From assembly GCF_010974825.1 (NCBI RefSeq), contig NZ_JAAILA010000011.1:62001-126000 (forward strand): a stretch of DNA of 64,000 nt. The letters are read 5' to 3'. Source of the stretch: Aeromonas rivipollensis (GTDB lineage Bacteria > Pseudomonadota > Gammaproteobacteria > Enterobacterales > Aeromonadaceae). Below are positions 1 through 7,895 of this stretch, piece after piece. The translations under genes and the position numbers were made by a program. Within the stretch, counting starts at the first letter, position 1; each line of letters opens with the position of its first letter. The notes under the pieces are model-generated. The model was given only the letters and a program-made list of their open reading frames with translations, had not been told where the DNA came from and did not search any database.

Positions 1-456
1 AGGCCGCCGGACCGGCAGCCCGTGCTGCTCGCCCACTGGCGCGAGATGGTGCGCGCGTTTGCCCATCCCCGCTTGTTCCTGGCAGGCAAGTCCATGGGGG
101 GGCGGATGGCGGCCGAGCTCTATCACGAAGGGGGCGACGAGATGAATGCTGCAGGATTGCTCATTCTCGGGTATCCTTTCCACCCCCCGGCCAGCCCCGA
201 CCGCTGGCGGGGTGAGGTGCTCAAGCAGATCACGACGCCGACCCTGCTGCTGCAGGGGGAGCGCGACACCTTTGGCTCTCGCGCCGAGCTGGCCGATTTC
301 CCCTTCTCCCCCGCCGTATCGGTCCATTGGCTGACCGATGGGGATCATGGCTTCAAGCCGAGGAAGGCCAGCGGCGTGAGCGAGCAGGAGAACCTGCGAC
401 AGGCTGCGGAGCGGATCAAGGGGTTTATCGCGGCGACCCCGTCCCGGTACGCCTGA
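1..456 (+). CDS. Alpha/beta-hydrolase (KANL3/TEX30-like), 5' end missing
   Basis: The reading frame is open from base 1, so the gene begins outside the window; 151 codons are visible. The fragment carries the core of a small serine hydrolase: a nucleophile elbow GKSMGG (Ser about visible residue 32), an acid-loop region LLLQGERDTFG with the likely catalytic Asp, and a C-terminal DGDHGF with the likely catalytic His. This matches the small bacterial hydrolases related to KANL3/TEX30 and dienelactone hydrolase. The substrate is unknown. It lies 34 bp ahead of ygdD on the same strand and may share its transcript. A GTG at 22 is not likely to be the true start because the nucleophile elbow would then sit too close to the N-terminus. 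Confidence 0.8.
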   Translation, partial: RPPDRQPVLLAHWREMVRAFAHPRLFLAGKSMGGRMAAELYHEGGDEMNAAGLLILGYPFHPPASPDRWRGEVLKQITTPTLLLQGERDTFGSRAELADFPFSPAVSVHWLTDGDHGFKPRKASGVSEQENLRQAAERIKGFIAATPSRYA

Positions 457-490
457 AGGGATGGCCGCGCGCAGAGAACGAGGAGAGAGG

Positions 491-877
491 ATGCAAGTCC
501 ATCGACATTGGTTGGTGCTGGCGGGTTGTTTCGGCCTGACGGCCACCATGCTGGGAGCCTATGGGGCTCACGGGCTGGCGGCGACCGGCATAGCCCCTTC
601 ACTGCTGGCGGCGTTCAACACCGCGGTGCAGTATCAGTTTTTTCACGCCCTGGCCCTGCTGGTGCTGGGGTGGTGCGGCGTGCGCAGCAAGGTGATTACC
701 TTCGCGGGCACTGCCTTTGTGCTGGGGATCCTGGGATTTTCCGGCAGTATTTACGCCATGGTGCTGCTTGGCAGCAAGGGGCTGGGGCTCATCACTCCGG
801 CCGGTGGCCTCTGTTTTATGTTGGGATGGGCGGCTCTGATATGGGCCGGCTGTCGTCTTGGAGGAAAAAATGAATAA
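491..877 (+). CDS. ygdD: DUF423 inner-membrane protein YgdD
   Basis: A 128-residue, very hydrophobic protein with about four predicted membrane segments (roughly residues 6-28, 38-60, 65-88 and 95-120). It matches the DUF423/YgdD family; the conserved GAYGAHGL near residue 22 is typical. The ATG at 491 is chosen because AGGAGAGAGG lies immediately upstream; a longer frame from 461 has no such site. The gene overlaps rlmM by 8 bases, the same ygdD-rlmM pairing as in E. coli, which suggests translational coupling. No biochemical function is established for the family. Confidence 0.85.
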   Translation: MQVHRHWLVLAGCFGLTATMLGAYGAHGLAATGIAPSLLAAFNTAVQYQFFHALALLVLGWCGVRSKVITFAGTAFVLGILGFSGSIYAMVLLGSKGLGLITPAGGLCFMLGWAALIWAGCRLGGKNE

Positions 878-1964
878 TCTGCTGCTTTATTGCCGCCCGG
901 GTTTTGAGAAAGAGGCGGCGGCAGAGATCACCGAACGAGCCAGCAACATGCAGTGCTACGGCTTCGCCCGGGTCAAGGACGACAGCGGTTACGTGATTTT
1001 CGAACTGTATGACGAGGAGCAGGCCGATCTGCTGGCCCGCAAGCTGCCGTTCCGTGAGCTCATCTTCATCCGCCAGATGCTGGTGGTGACCCATGAGCTG
1101 AAGGATCTGGACCTCTCCGATCGGGTTTCCCCCATCATAGAGGCGACCCGTGACTATGCCATCTGTGGCGATCTGCGGGTGGAGACGGCCGACACCAACG
1201 AGGCGAAGGAGCTCTCTGCCTTCTGCCGCAAGTTCACGGTGCCGCTGCGCCAGGCGCTGCGCGGCAACGAGATCCTGACCAAGAAGGAGACGCCGCACCG
1301 TCCGGTGTTCCACGCCTTCTTCATGGCCAATGATCACCTGTTGCTGGGGTACTCCTACTCCTTCAACAACTCCGAATTCCACATGGGCATTCCGCGCCTG
1401 CGCTGCCCGCCGGACGCCCCGAGTCGCTCCAGCCTCAAGCTGGAAGAGGCCTTCTATGTGTTCGTGCCGCGGGAGGAGTGGGAGCTGCGCCTCACCTCCG
1501 GCATGAAGGCCGTCGATCTGGGCGCCTGCCCGGGCGGCTGGACCTATCAGCTGGTGCGTCGTGGCATGATGGTGACCGCGGTGGACAACGGTTCCATGGC
1601 CCAGTCCCTGATGGATACCGGCCAGGTCAAGCACATTCGCGACGACGGTTTCGTCTGGCGGCCAGGCAAGAAGAACACCTACTGGCTGGTGTGCGACATG
1701 GTGGACAAGCCGGCGCGGGTGGTCCACATGATTGCCGACTGGTTCCGCGAGAACGACTGCCAGGAGGCCATGTTCAACCTCAAGCTGCCGATGAAGAAGC
1801 GCTATGCCGAGGCGGTGCACAATATAGAGGTGCTGCGGGAGATGCTCAAGGAGATCGACAATGCGTTCGTGATCCAGGCCAAGCAGCTCTACCACGATCG
1901 CGAAGAGATCACTGTGCACGTCTACAACAAGTTCTGGGTCTCCAAGCTCGAACCCAAGTCCTGA
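870..1964 (+). CDS. rlmM: 23S rRNA 2'-O-ribose methyltransferase RlmM
   Basis: This 364-residue protein (E. coli RlmM is 366) methylates the 2'-O of C2498 in 23S rRNA using S-adenosylmethionine. The N-terminal half, starting NNLLLYCRPGFEKEA, is the THUMP-like RNA-binding part. The C-terminal half is a Rossmann methyltransferase with the SAM motif AVDLGACPGGW near residue 215 and a CDMVDKP segment near 275 that should carry a catalytic Asp. The ATG at 870 is preceded by GGAGG at 860-864, inside the end of ygdD. It is the last gene of this plus-strand group and is followed by a strong terminator. Confidence 0.95.
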   Translation: MNNLLLYCRPGFEKEAAAEITERASNMQCYGFARVKDDSGYVIFELYDEEQADLLARKLPFRELIFIRQMLVVTHELKDLDLSDRVSPIIEATRDYAICGDLRVETADTNEAKELSAFCRKFTVPLRQALRGNEILTKKETPHRPVFHAFFMANDHLLLGYSYSFNNSEFHMGIPRLRCPPDAPSRSSLKLEEAFYVFVPREEWELRLTSGMKAVDLGACPGGWTYQLVRRGMMVTAVDNGSMAQSLMDTGQVKHIRDDGFVWRPGKKNTYWLVCDMVDKPARVVHMIADWFRENDCQEAMFNLKLPMKKRYAEAVHNIEVLREMLKEIDNAFVIQAKQLYHDREEITVHVYNKFWVSKLEPKS

Positions 1965-2000
1965 GCAGGGCCCCCGCGTCACCTGGTGTGACGCCAAATA

Positions 2001-2033
2001 AAAACCGGACGGCTAGCCCCGTCCGGTTTTTTG
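2001..2033 (+). terminator. Rho-independent terminator after rlmM
   Basis: Ten-base-pair stem AACCGGACGG / CCGTCCGGTT (2003-2012 and 2019-2028) with a 6-base loop, followed by a run of T. An A-run lies on the other side of the stem, so it can also stop minus-strand transcription coming from the convergent gene ending at 2047. Confidence 0.9.
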
Positions 2034-2046
2034 CTTTCTGGCGCCA

Positions 2047-2490
2047 TCAGAAGCGATAGTCGAAGCGCATCATGGACTCGTCATCGGTGATCTTGAGCTC
2101 GACCTGGAGCGGAATGGTCTTGTCGGTGGGGTTGAACTGCATCTTGACGCCGTCCCCCCTGAGCTTGACCGAGGTATGGATGCCACCGGCGTTGAACTTG
2201 ATCCTGGGTTTGTGCTTTTCGAAGGAGAGGCTCACGCTCTTCTCGGCCGTCAGGTTCAGTTTCTGGTAGGGGGTGACCCGCTGGGTGCCATTGCTGTCGG
2301 TCATGATGTCCACGCCGAGGGAGAGCGGCTTGGGGCTCTTGAGCAGGTCGTTGGTATCGATATTGGACTGCCAGGTCTGCTTGGCCGGCGGCTCGTACTG
2401 AGGGGGCGGTGTCAACCAGGCGTTGTCGATGGGCCTGTCTAATGCCATGGTACTGCTGCTGAAGATCAGCACGATGAAAGTAGCACGCAT
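2047..2490 (-). CDS. Putative periplasmic protein of unknown function
   Basis: A 147-residue product I cannot assign to a named family. The first 16 or so residues (MRATFIVLIFSSSTMA) form a short Sec-type signal peptide with cleavage likely after SSTMA, so the mature protein should be periplasmic. The remainder is polar with alternating hydrophobic residues (for example KPRIKFNAGGIHTSVKLRG, then KTIPLQVELKI), suggesting an all-beta fold. No cysteines or obvious catalytic motifs are seen. AAGGAG lies 7 bases before the ATG. It is transcribed alone between two hairpin terminators, so it looks monocistronic. Confidence 0.7.
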   Translation of the reverse strand: MRATFIVLIFSSSTMALDRPIDNAWLTPPPQYEPPAKQTWQSNIDTNDLLKSPKPLSLGVDIMTDSNGTQRVTPYQKLNLTAEKSVSLSFEKHKPRIKFNAGGIHTSVKLRGDGVKMQFNPTDKTIPLQVELKITDDESMMRFDYRF

Positions 2491-2560
2491 GATGGATCTC
2501 CTTATCCCTCATATGAACATAGTATTCATCTGACAAGGGAGATAGGGGGATCCGGTATAA

Positions 2561-2590
2561 AACGAAGGGAGCCGAAGCTCCCTTTTTAAA
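2561..2590 (-). terminator. Terminator hairpin between icd and the periplasmic gene
   Basis: Stem AAGGGAGC / GCTCCCTT (2565-2572, 2577-2584) with a 4-base loop that reads TTCG on the minus strand. On the minus strand it is followed by CGTTTT, so it probably ends the isocitrate dehydrogenase transcript. On the plus strand it is followed by TTTTT. Confidence 0.75.
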
Positions 2591-2609
2591 TCAATCAGTT
2601 AGATATGAT

Positions 2610-3617
2610 TTATAGACGCTCTATGATGGCCTGGGTGAATTCGCTGGTGGAGGCCGTGCCCCCCAGATCCCGGGTCACCCGATCGCCGGACTCGATGGTC
2701 GCCCGTACTGCCTCGCGGATGCGCTCGGCCTTGTCCTGCATGCCGAGATATTCCAGCATCTGGATGGAGGCGAGGATCACCGAGGTCGGGTTGGCGATGT
2801 TCTTGCCGGCGATGTCCGGCGCCGAGCCGTGCACCGCTTCGAAGATGGCGGCGCCCTCACCTATGTTGGCACCGGGGGCCATTCCTAAGCCCCCCACCAG
2901 ACCGGCGCAGAGATCCGAGAGGATGTCGCCGAACAGGTTGGTGGTGACCATGACATCGAACCGCTCCGGGTACATCACCAGATTCATGCAGGCGGCGTCG
3001 ACTATCATCTCTTCGTTCTGGATATCCGGATAGCGCACGGCCACCTCGCGCGCCACTTCCAGGAACAGGCCAGAGGTGGACTTGAGGATGTTGGCCTTGT
3101 GGATGATGGTGACCTTCTTGCGCCCTTCCTGGCGCGCCAGCTCGAAGGCGAAGGTGACGATGCGTTCGGCCCCGTCGCGGGTGATGATGCTCATCGCCTC
3201 GGCGCTCTGGTTGTCATCGCTGCGCTTCTGGCCGGCGCCCGAGTACATGCCCTCGGTGTTTTCACGCACCGTGATGATGTCGATGTTGTCGTAACGGCTC
3301 CTGGTGCCCTTGAAGGAGATCACCGGGCGCACGTTGGCGTAGAGGTTGAACTTCTTGCGCAGGGAGACGTTGATGGAGGTGAAGCCGCCGCCGACCGGGG
3401 TAGTGAGGGGGCCCTTCAGGCTGACCTTGTTCTTCTCAATCAAATCGAGGGTGGACTGGGGCAGCAGCTCGCCGTGCTTCTCCAGCGCGACCAGACCGGC
3501 ATCGGCATAGTCATAGTCAAAGTCACAGCCGGCGTGGGTCAGGATCTGGATGGCGGATTCGATGATGCTGGGGCCTATGCCGTCGCCCGGAATGACGGTA
3601 ATTTTTCTTTTTGACAT
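2610..3617 (-). CDS. NAD-type isocitrate dehydrogenase
   Basis: A 335-residue beta-decarboxylating dehydrogenase that should oxidise isocitrate to 2-oxoglutarate in the TCA cycle. The N-terminus KITVIPGDGIGP is the family's entry motif. RENTEGMYSG near residue 118 carries the substrate-binding Arg and is typical of isocitrate rather than isopropylmalate enzymes. TTNLFGDILSDL near 225 provides metal-binding Asp residues, and HGSAPDIAGKNIANP near 265 has the pattern usually seen in NAD-using members rather than NADP-Icd. The short length (Icd of E. coli is 416) also fits the eukaryote-like NAD class. Homoisocitrate or tartrate dehydrogenase is a less likely alternative. It has its own promoter and terminator. 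Confidence 0.88.
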   Translation of the reverse strand: MSKRKITVIPGDGIGPSIIESAIQILTHAGCDFDYDYADAGLVALEKHGELLPQSTLDLIEKNKVSLKGPLTTPVGGGFTSINVSLRKKFNLYANVRPVISFKGTRSRYDNIDIITVRENTEGMYSGAGQKRSDDNQSAEAMSIITRDGAERIVTFAFELARQEGRKKVTIIHKANILKSTSGLFLEVAREVAVRYPDIQNEEMIVDAACMNLVMYPERFDVMVTTNLFGDILSDLCAGLVGGLGMAPGANIGEGAAIFEAVHGSAPDIAGKNIANPTSVILASIQMLEYLGMQDKAERIREAVRATIESGDRVTRDLGGTASTSEFTQAIIERL

Positions 3618-3662
3618 GAGACGTATCCACTTCTAGGGAACAGAGGGGGAGGATTCGGCGGT

Positions 3663-3671
3663 TTTATACCA
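3663..3671 (-). promoter_or_regulatory. Putative extended -10 promoter element of isocitrate dehydrogenase
   Basis: On the minus strand TGG-TATAAA is an extended -10 hexamer about 45 bp upstream of the start codon, in an AT-rich stretch with no gene. A TTGACA further upstream (around 3716-3721) may belong to a second promoter, but no well-spaced -10 goes with it. Confidence 0.4.
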
Positions 3672-3759
3672 TTTTTGCACCACTTCCTCCATGTTTCTTT
3701 ACATTTTTCCCATTTATGTCAACAGGTACGGCCTGTTTCGGGGAATAGTGTGCCGGGGA

Positions 3760-4569
3760 TCACGCCTCCGAGTCGGGCTCGGGCGGGTAGCGGATCTCTC
3801 TCAGGTTGAAGCCTAAGGGGATGTCTTGCTGCAACCGCACCAGCCGCTGGGCCAGCAGGGCCTCATCCTTGTGCTGGCGCAGCTTGAGCAGGGGCTTGCC
3901 GGCGTCTTCCTGCTGGCAGGCGTCCAGCATGGCGGCCAGATCGCCATATTGCAGCAGCAGCTGGGTCGCCGTCTTTGGCCCTATGCCCGGCACCCCCTTG
4001 ATATGGGAGCCACCGATGCCGGTCAGGGCCCAGAAGTCCACCAGCTGCTCGGGAGCCACGCCATATTGCTGCTGCACGAAGGCCTCATCCAGCCAGCGCT
4101 TGTTGAAGTAGTCGCGGACCCGGATCTGCGGGCAGATGAGCTGGCAGAAGCCCTTGTCGGTGGAGATGATGGTGGCCCTGGCACCGTGCTGGGCAATTCC
4201 ACTGGCTAACGTGGCGATAAGATCGTCCGCCTCGTCGGTCTGGGAGAGCAGGGCATCCACACCGCACTCCCAGAAGGCGTCTTGCAGGTCGGCCAGTCCC
4301 TCCCTCAGCTCCTGTGGCATGGGGGTGCGCCCCTCCTTGTAGGCCGGATAGATCTCCTTGCGCCAGCTGTGCACCTCGCCGTCAAACACGGCGATGGCGT
4401 GGGTCGGTTCGCTGCCGGCCAGCAGTTTCTTGCAGGTGTTGATGAGGTTGGCGCGGGTGGCGATCAGGGCCTGGGCCGGGGTCAGCGCCTGCTGGGCCTG
4501 CACCGCGTGCAGTCGGCGGATGAGGTTGAGGGCATCGATGATGAGCAGGTGTGGCCTGGGGTGTTGCAT
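3760..4569 (-). CDS. xni: Flap endonuclease Xni (exonuclease IX)
   Basis: A 269-residue member of the 5'-3' exonuclease/flap endonuclease family that resembles the nuclease domain of DNA polymerase I. It probably trims flaps on branched DNA during repair. Visible features are LLIIDALNLIRRLHA at the start, AVFDGEVHSWRKEIYPAYKEGR near 60-85, the acidic TDEADDLIATLASG near 112, STDKGFCQL near 135, and the helix-three-turn-helix GVPGIGPKTATQLL near 192. The ATG at 4569 gives the most family-like N-terminus; a GTG 12 bases upstream is possible. It lies next to ppnN, as in E. coli. Confidence 0.9.
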   Translation of the reverse strand: MQHPRPHLLIIDALNLIRRLHAVQAQQALTPAQALIATRANLINTCKKLLAGSEPTHAIAVFDGEVHSWRKEIYPAYKEGRTPMPQELREGLADLQDAFWECGVDALLSQTDEADDLIATLASGIAQHGARATIISTDKGFCQLICPQIRVRDYFNKRWLDEAFVQQQYGVAPEQLVDFWALTGIGGSHIKGVPGIGPKTATQLLLQYGDLAAMLDACQQEDAGKPLLKLRQHKDEALLAQRLVRLQQDIPLGFNLREIRYPPEPDSEA

Positions 4570-4657
4570 GGCAGGGAGCACTCTTGGCGGTCGGGACGGC
4601 CCATTGTAACAAGGGATGGGCGCCGTGCTAACCCCGGACGCCAGGGCCGGGAAGTGA

Positions 4658-4680
4658 AGGAGGGGCCTGGGGCCCCTCCT
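4658..4680 (-). terminator. Strong hairpin downstream of ppnN
   Basis: Perfect 10-bp stem AGGAGGGGCC / GGCCCCTCCT with a 3-base loop, between the stop of ppnN (4702) and the start of xni. There is no clear T-tract on the minus strand, so termination may be partial, or the hairpin may act by RNA stability. Confidence 0.5.
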
Positions 4681-4701
4681 GTCATAACGGGCGCAGCGCC
4701 C

Positions 4702-6057
4702 TTATTTCACTATTTCGTAGCAGGGAATGTACTGGCTGCCAGGCAGCTTCATCCGCTGCTGCCTGACGAAGCTCTCCAGCAGCCTGTCCATCAGGTGCAT
4801 CAGCTCCTTGTCGCCGTGCAGCTTGAAGGGGCCCTTCTTCTCGATGGCGCGAATGCCCCCTTCCTTGACGTTGCCGGCGACTATGCCAGAGAAGGCGCGC
4901 CTCAGGTTCGCCGCCAGCAGCTGGGGCGGCTGGTTGCGGTGCAGATCCAGACTCGCCATGCTGGCGTGATCCGGTTCGAACGGCAGCTGGAACTCCGGCT
5001 CTATGCGCAAGGACCAGTTGAAGGAGTAGGCATCCCCCACGGACTTGCGGTATTCGCGGATCTTCGGCATCGCCTCCTTCATCACCCGCGCCACTTCCGG
5101 GGCATCCCCGACGATGATGCGGTAGAGGCTGGTGGCCGGCTCACCCAGGGTGGCCTTGACGAAGTCGTCGATGGCGCGGAAGTAGTCGGCGCTCTCTTTC
5201 GGACCGGTCAGTATGATGGGCATGGGCTGCCGCTCGTTGGCCGGGTGCATCATGATGCCGAGCAGATAGAGCAGCTCCTCGGCGGTGCCGACCCCGCCCG
5301 GGAAGATGATGATGCCGTGGCCCAGACGCACGAAGGCCTCCAGCCGCTTCTCGATGTCCGGCAGTATCACCAGCTCGTTGACTATGGGGTTGGGGGGCTC
5401 GGCGGCGATGATGGAGGGCTCGGTGAGGCCTATGTAGCGGCCGTTGCGCACCCGCTGCTTGGCGTGGCCGACGGCGGCCCCCTTCATGGGGCCTTCCATG
5501 GCACCCGGGCCGCAGCCGGTGCAGATGTTGAGCTCCCGCAGGCCCAGCTCGCTGCCCACGGCGCGGGTGTACTGGTACTCCACCTCGTTGATGGAGTGAC
5601 CGCCCCAGCAGACCACCAGGTTGGGATCGGCGCCGGGCAGGATCGCCTTGGCGTTGCGCAGTATGGCAAACACCACATTGGAGATGTGGGTGGAGCTGGT
5701 CAGGTTGACCAGGCGATTGGACTCCAGCTGGGTCGAGACATAGAGGATGTCGCGCAGCACGGAGAACAGGTGCTCCTGGATGCCGCGGATGATCTCGCCA
5801 TCGACGAAGGCGTGCTCGGGGGCATTGAACAGCTCGAGTTTGACCCCGCGCTCGCGCCGGATCACATGAATATCGAAGGACTTGAAGCGCTCCAGTATCT
5901 CTTTGGAGCTGTCTGTGTGGCTGCCGGAGTTGAGCACCGCCAGCGAGCAGTTGCGAAACAGTTGATAGATATCGCTGGAGGCGGTCTGTTTGAGGCGATC
6001 CACCTCAAGTTGGGACAGCAGGTCCATGCTGCCCACGGGATTGATGTGTGTAATCAT
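4702..6057 (-). CDS. ppnN: Pyrimidine/purine nucleotide 5'-monophosphate nucleosidase PpnN
   Basis: This 451-residue protein (E. coli YgdH/PpnN is 454) hydrolyses nucleoside monophosphates to base and ribose 5-phosphate; the E. coli enzyme is stimulated by (p)ppGpp. A central LOG-like domain is visible, with [16 protein letters not shown] near residue 253 (the PGGxGTxxE signature) and [14 protein letters not shown] near 192. The N-terminal third ([19 protein letters not shown]) and C-terminal third match the DUF4478/DUF3412 extensions of this family. The ATG at 6057 is preceded by AAAGGGGAAA; a start five codons earlier is in frame but lacks this spacing. xni follows on the same strand. Confidence 0.95.
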   Translation of the reverse strand: MITHINPVGSMDLLSQLEVDRLKQTASSDIYQLFRNCSLAVLNSGSHTDSSKEILERFKSFDIHVIRRERGVKLELFNAPEHAFVDGEIIRGIQEHLFSVLRDILYVSTQLESNRLVNLTSSTHISNVVFAILRNAKAILPGADPNLVVCWGGHSINEVEYQYTRAVGSELGLRELNICTGCGPGAMEGPMKGAAVGHAKQRVRNGRYIGLTEPSIIAAEPPNPIVNELVILPDIEKRLEAFVRLGHGIIIFPGGVGTAEELLYLLGIMMHPANERQPMPIILTGPKESADYFRAIDDFVKATLGEPATSLYRIIVGDAPEVARVMKEAMPKIREYRKSVGDAYSFNWSLRIEPEFQLPFEPDHASMASLDLHRNQPPQLLAANLRRAFSGIVAGNVKEGGIRAIEKKGPFKLHGDKELMHLMDRLLESFVRQQRMKLPGSQYIPCYEIVK

Positions 6058-6103
6058 AATTTCCCCTTTCACTCGCTTGTTATCGTTGTGCTTTCCCTGG
6101 GGA

Positions 6104-6127
6104 GAAAACGGGATGCCATGGCATCCC
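6104..6127 (-). terminator. Palindromic terminator downstream of the diguanylate cyclase gene
   Basis: An exact 18-base palindrome, GGGATGCC followed by ATGGCATCCC (6110-6127). On the minus strand it can fold as a 7-bp stem with a CATG loop and is followed by GTTTTC, so I call it a terminator for the gene ending at 6215. It also lies about 50 bp upstream of ppnN, so an operator role cannot be excluded. Confidence 0.55.
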
Positions 6128-6214
6128 TCGATTTCGATAGTAGAGGCAAGGGGTGGGGCAGGGGAATAGGGGGCGGTGCGTTTGCCTGTTTTTTAGCCGC
6201 AGTTCAACCCGGGT

Positions 6215-7810
6215 TCAGGCCAGATTGACCTGATCCCGGCCCAGATTCTTGGAGCTGTAGAGTGCCTTGTCGGCGCGCTCGAATGCGTCCGTGGTGTGGT
6301 CCCCTTCGCGAAACAGGGTGGCGCCGATGGAGATGGTGATCTCGACCCTGGCGTCTCTGAACCGGAACGGAATGCTCTTGACCGTCTGGCGCAGGTTCTC
6401 CAGGGGTTTCTGGTACTTGTCCGGATTGATGTTCGGCAGCAGCACCACGAACTCCTCCCCACCAAAGCGGGCGATGAAGTCGGTGTCACGCAAGGCGTTC
6501 TGCAAGGCCTTGGCGACCACCTTCAATGCCTTGTCCCCGGCCATGTGGCCGTAGTTGTCATTGATGTTCTTGAAGTGGTCTATGTCTATGATCGCCAGGC
6601 ACAGCGGGGTGCCATAGCGCAGCCAGCGTTTGTACTCGAGCTCGAGCCGCTCGTCGAGGGCCGCCCGGTTGTGCACCTGGGTCAGGCTGTCGAGGAACAG
6701 CTTGTGCTTCTGGATGGTGAGCCGCTTCTTGTACTCGGCCGTCTCCTCCTTCATCAGTCGCAGCTTGGCTTCCATGTTGGAGAGGTGGGTGAGCAGGTGA
6801 CGCTCGCGGCTGGCCATGGCCTCCCGCTCCTGCTGCAGGCGGCGTATGGTGTCCAGATGGCTGGAGATGGCGCCCTTGAGGGACAGCGGGGAATTGTGGG
6901 TCGCCATGGTGTGATCGATGGCGGCGAGTTCCCGCTCCAGCGCCTGGCCGCTGAGGTGGGTGGCATTTTGCAGCGCCCGCCCCTCGTCCAGGGACTCGGT
7001 AAAGTTGAAATGTACCGCGGAGAGGCTCTCGTTGAGGGAGCTGAGGAAGGCCTGGGAGGATTTACGCTCCTCCCGGGTCCCCTCAATGATGAGCTCGATG
7101 ATCTGCAGGCAGATCTCCGCCAGCAGGGGCGGGGTGATGCCCCCCAGCAACTGGCGGCGGATGTCCGCTAGGCTCTCCCCCACGGCGCCGGCAAAGTCGA
7201 GCTCTGTGATTAGCCGCTGCAGCTCATCGGAGATCTGGGCGTGGGCCTTGATATCGAAGGAGTCGCTGGGCGCCGGGTTGGAGAGCTCTGTGGCCACCTC
7301 GGGGGCGAGCAGTGGCTGGCGTGGCAGCAGCTGGATCTTGATGGCCTGCTGGTAGAACTCCAGCAAGCGGATCACCTTCTTCTGGTGATCGCCTATGCCA
7401 TAGCCCTCGGGGCTCGCGAGAAACTCCTTGAGGGAGCGACGGGTATCTTCCGGAAAGCCCTTCAATGACTTGAGCTGCTTGCTGCCGAGATCGATGGCGG
7501 CCCGGGTCAGACTGATGGACTCCTCCATGGCGTGGCCATGTTGCTGCAACAGCTTCTCGATGACGGCGAGATCGACGTCGAGCGAGGAGAGGGGAGGGTT
7601 GCCATCGAGCTTCTGCTTGAGCTTGGCGAGCCGGCTGTCCAGTTCACGATCGTGACCACGGCAGGCCTGCATCAGCTTGCCGATAAACTGGATGCTGCGG
7701 GTGCGTTCGGCATCGGAGAACGTGGCCATGCCATCGAGCTCCTGCTGTTTTTGCTGAAGGGATTCCCTGAGTCTTGCCAGTTGTCCTGTTACGGCAGCGA
7801 TATCATTCAT
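6215..7810 (-). CDS. GGDEF diguanylate cyclase with long helical N-terminus
   Basis: A 531-residue protein predicted to make cyclic di-GMP from two GTP. The C-terminal GGDEF domain (about 370-531) contains LTQVHNRAALDERL, AIIDIDHFKNINDNYGH and the active-site motif RFGGEEF near 448-453. RDTD five residues before that motif is an allosteric I-site, so product inhibition is expected. The first 360 residues contain no transmembrane segment; they are helical, with likely coiled coils at about 5-40 and 300-365. The ATG at 7810 is chosen because the longer frame from 7957 would overlap the upstream TPR gene. The gene follows that TPR gene by 85 bp on the same strand, suggesting one operon. Confidence 0.9.
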   Translation of the reverse strand: MNDIAAVTGQLARLRESLQQKQQELDGMATFSDAERTRSIQFIGKLMQACRGHDRELDSRLAKLKQKLDGNPPLSSLDVDLAVIEKLLQQHGHAMEESISLTRAAIDLGSKQLKSLKGFPEDTRRSLKEFLASPEGYGIGDHQKKVIRLLEFYQQAIKIQLLPRQPLLAPEVATELSNPAPSDSFDIKAHAQISDELQRLITELDFAGAVGESLADIRRQLLGGITPPLLAEICLQIIELIIEGTREERKSSQAFLSSLNESLSAVHFNFTESLDEGRALQNATHLSGQALERELAAIDHTMATHNSPLSLKGAISSHLDTIRRLQQEREAMASRERHLLTHLSNMEAKLRLMKEETAEYKKRLTIQKHKLFLDSLTQVHNRAALDERLELEYKRWLRYGTPLCLAIIDIDHFKNINDNYGHMAGDKALKVVAKALQNALRDTDFIARFGGEEFVVLLPNINPDKYQKPLENLRQTVKSIPFRFRDARVEITISIGATLFREGDHTTDAFERADKALYSSKNLGRDQVNLA

Positions 7811-7895
7811 TGTGCAGGTCGCCCTGTTGTCATTATCGTTTTTGTGTCGTCCAGCAACAGTAAGCCAATGAAAGACCCCGTTGAGTACCTTTTTG

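Noticed and set aside
6110..6127. 18-base palindrome as an operator for ppnN
   Set aside because: On the minus strand it folds into a hairpin followed by GTTTTC just downstream of the diguanylate cyclase gene, so a terminator is the simpler explanation. The operator idea is kept only as an alternative.
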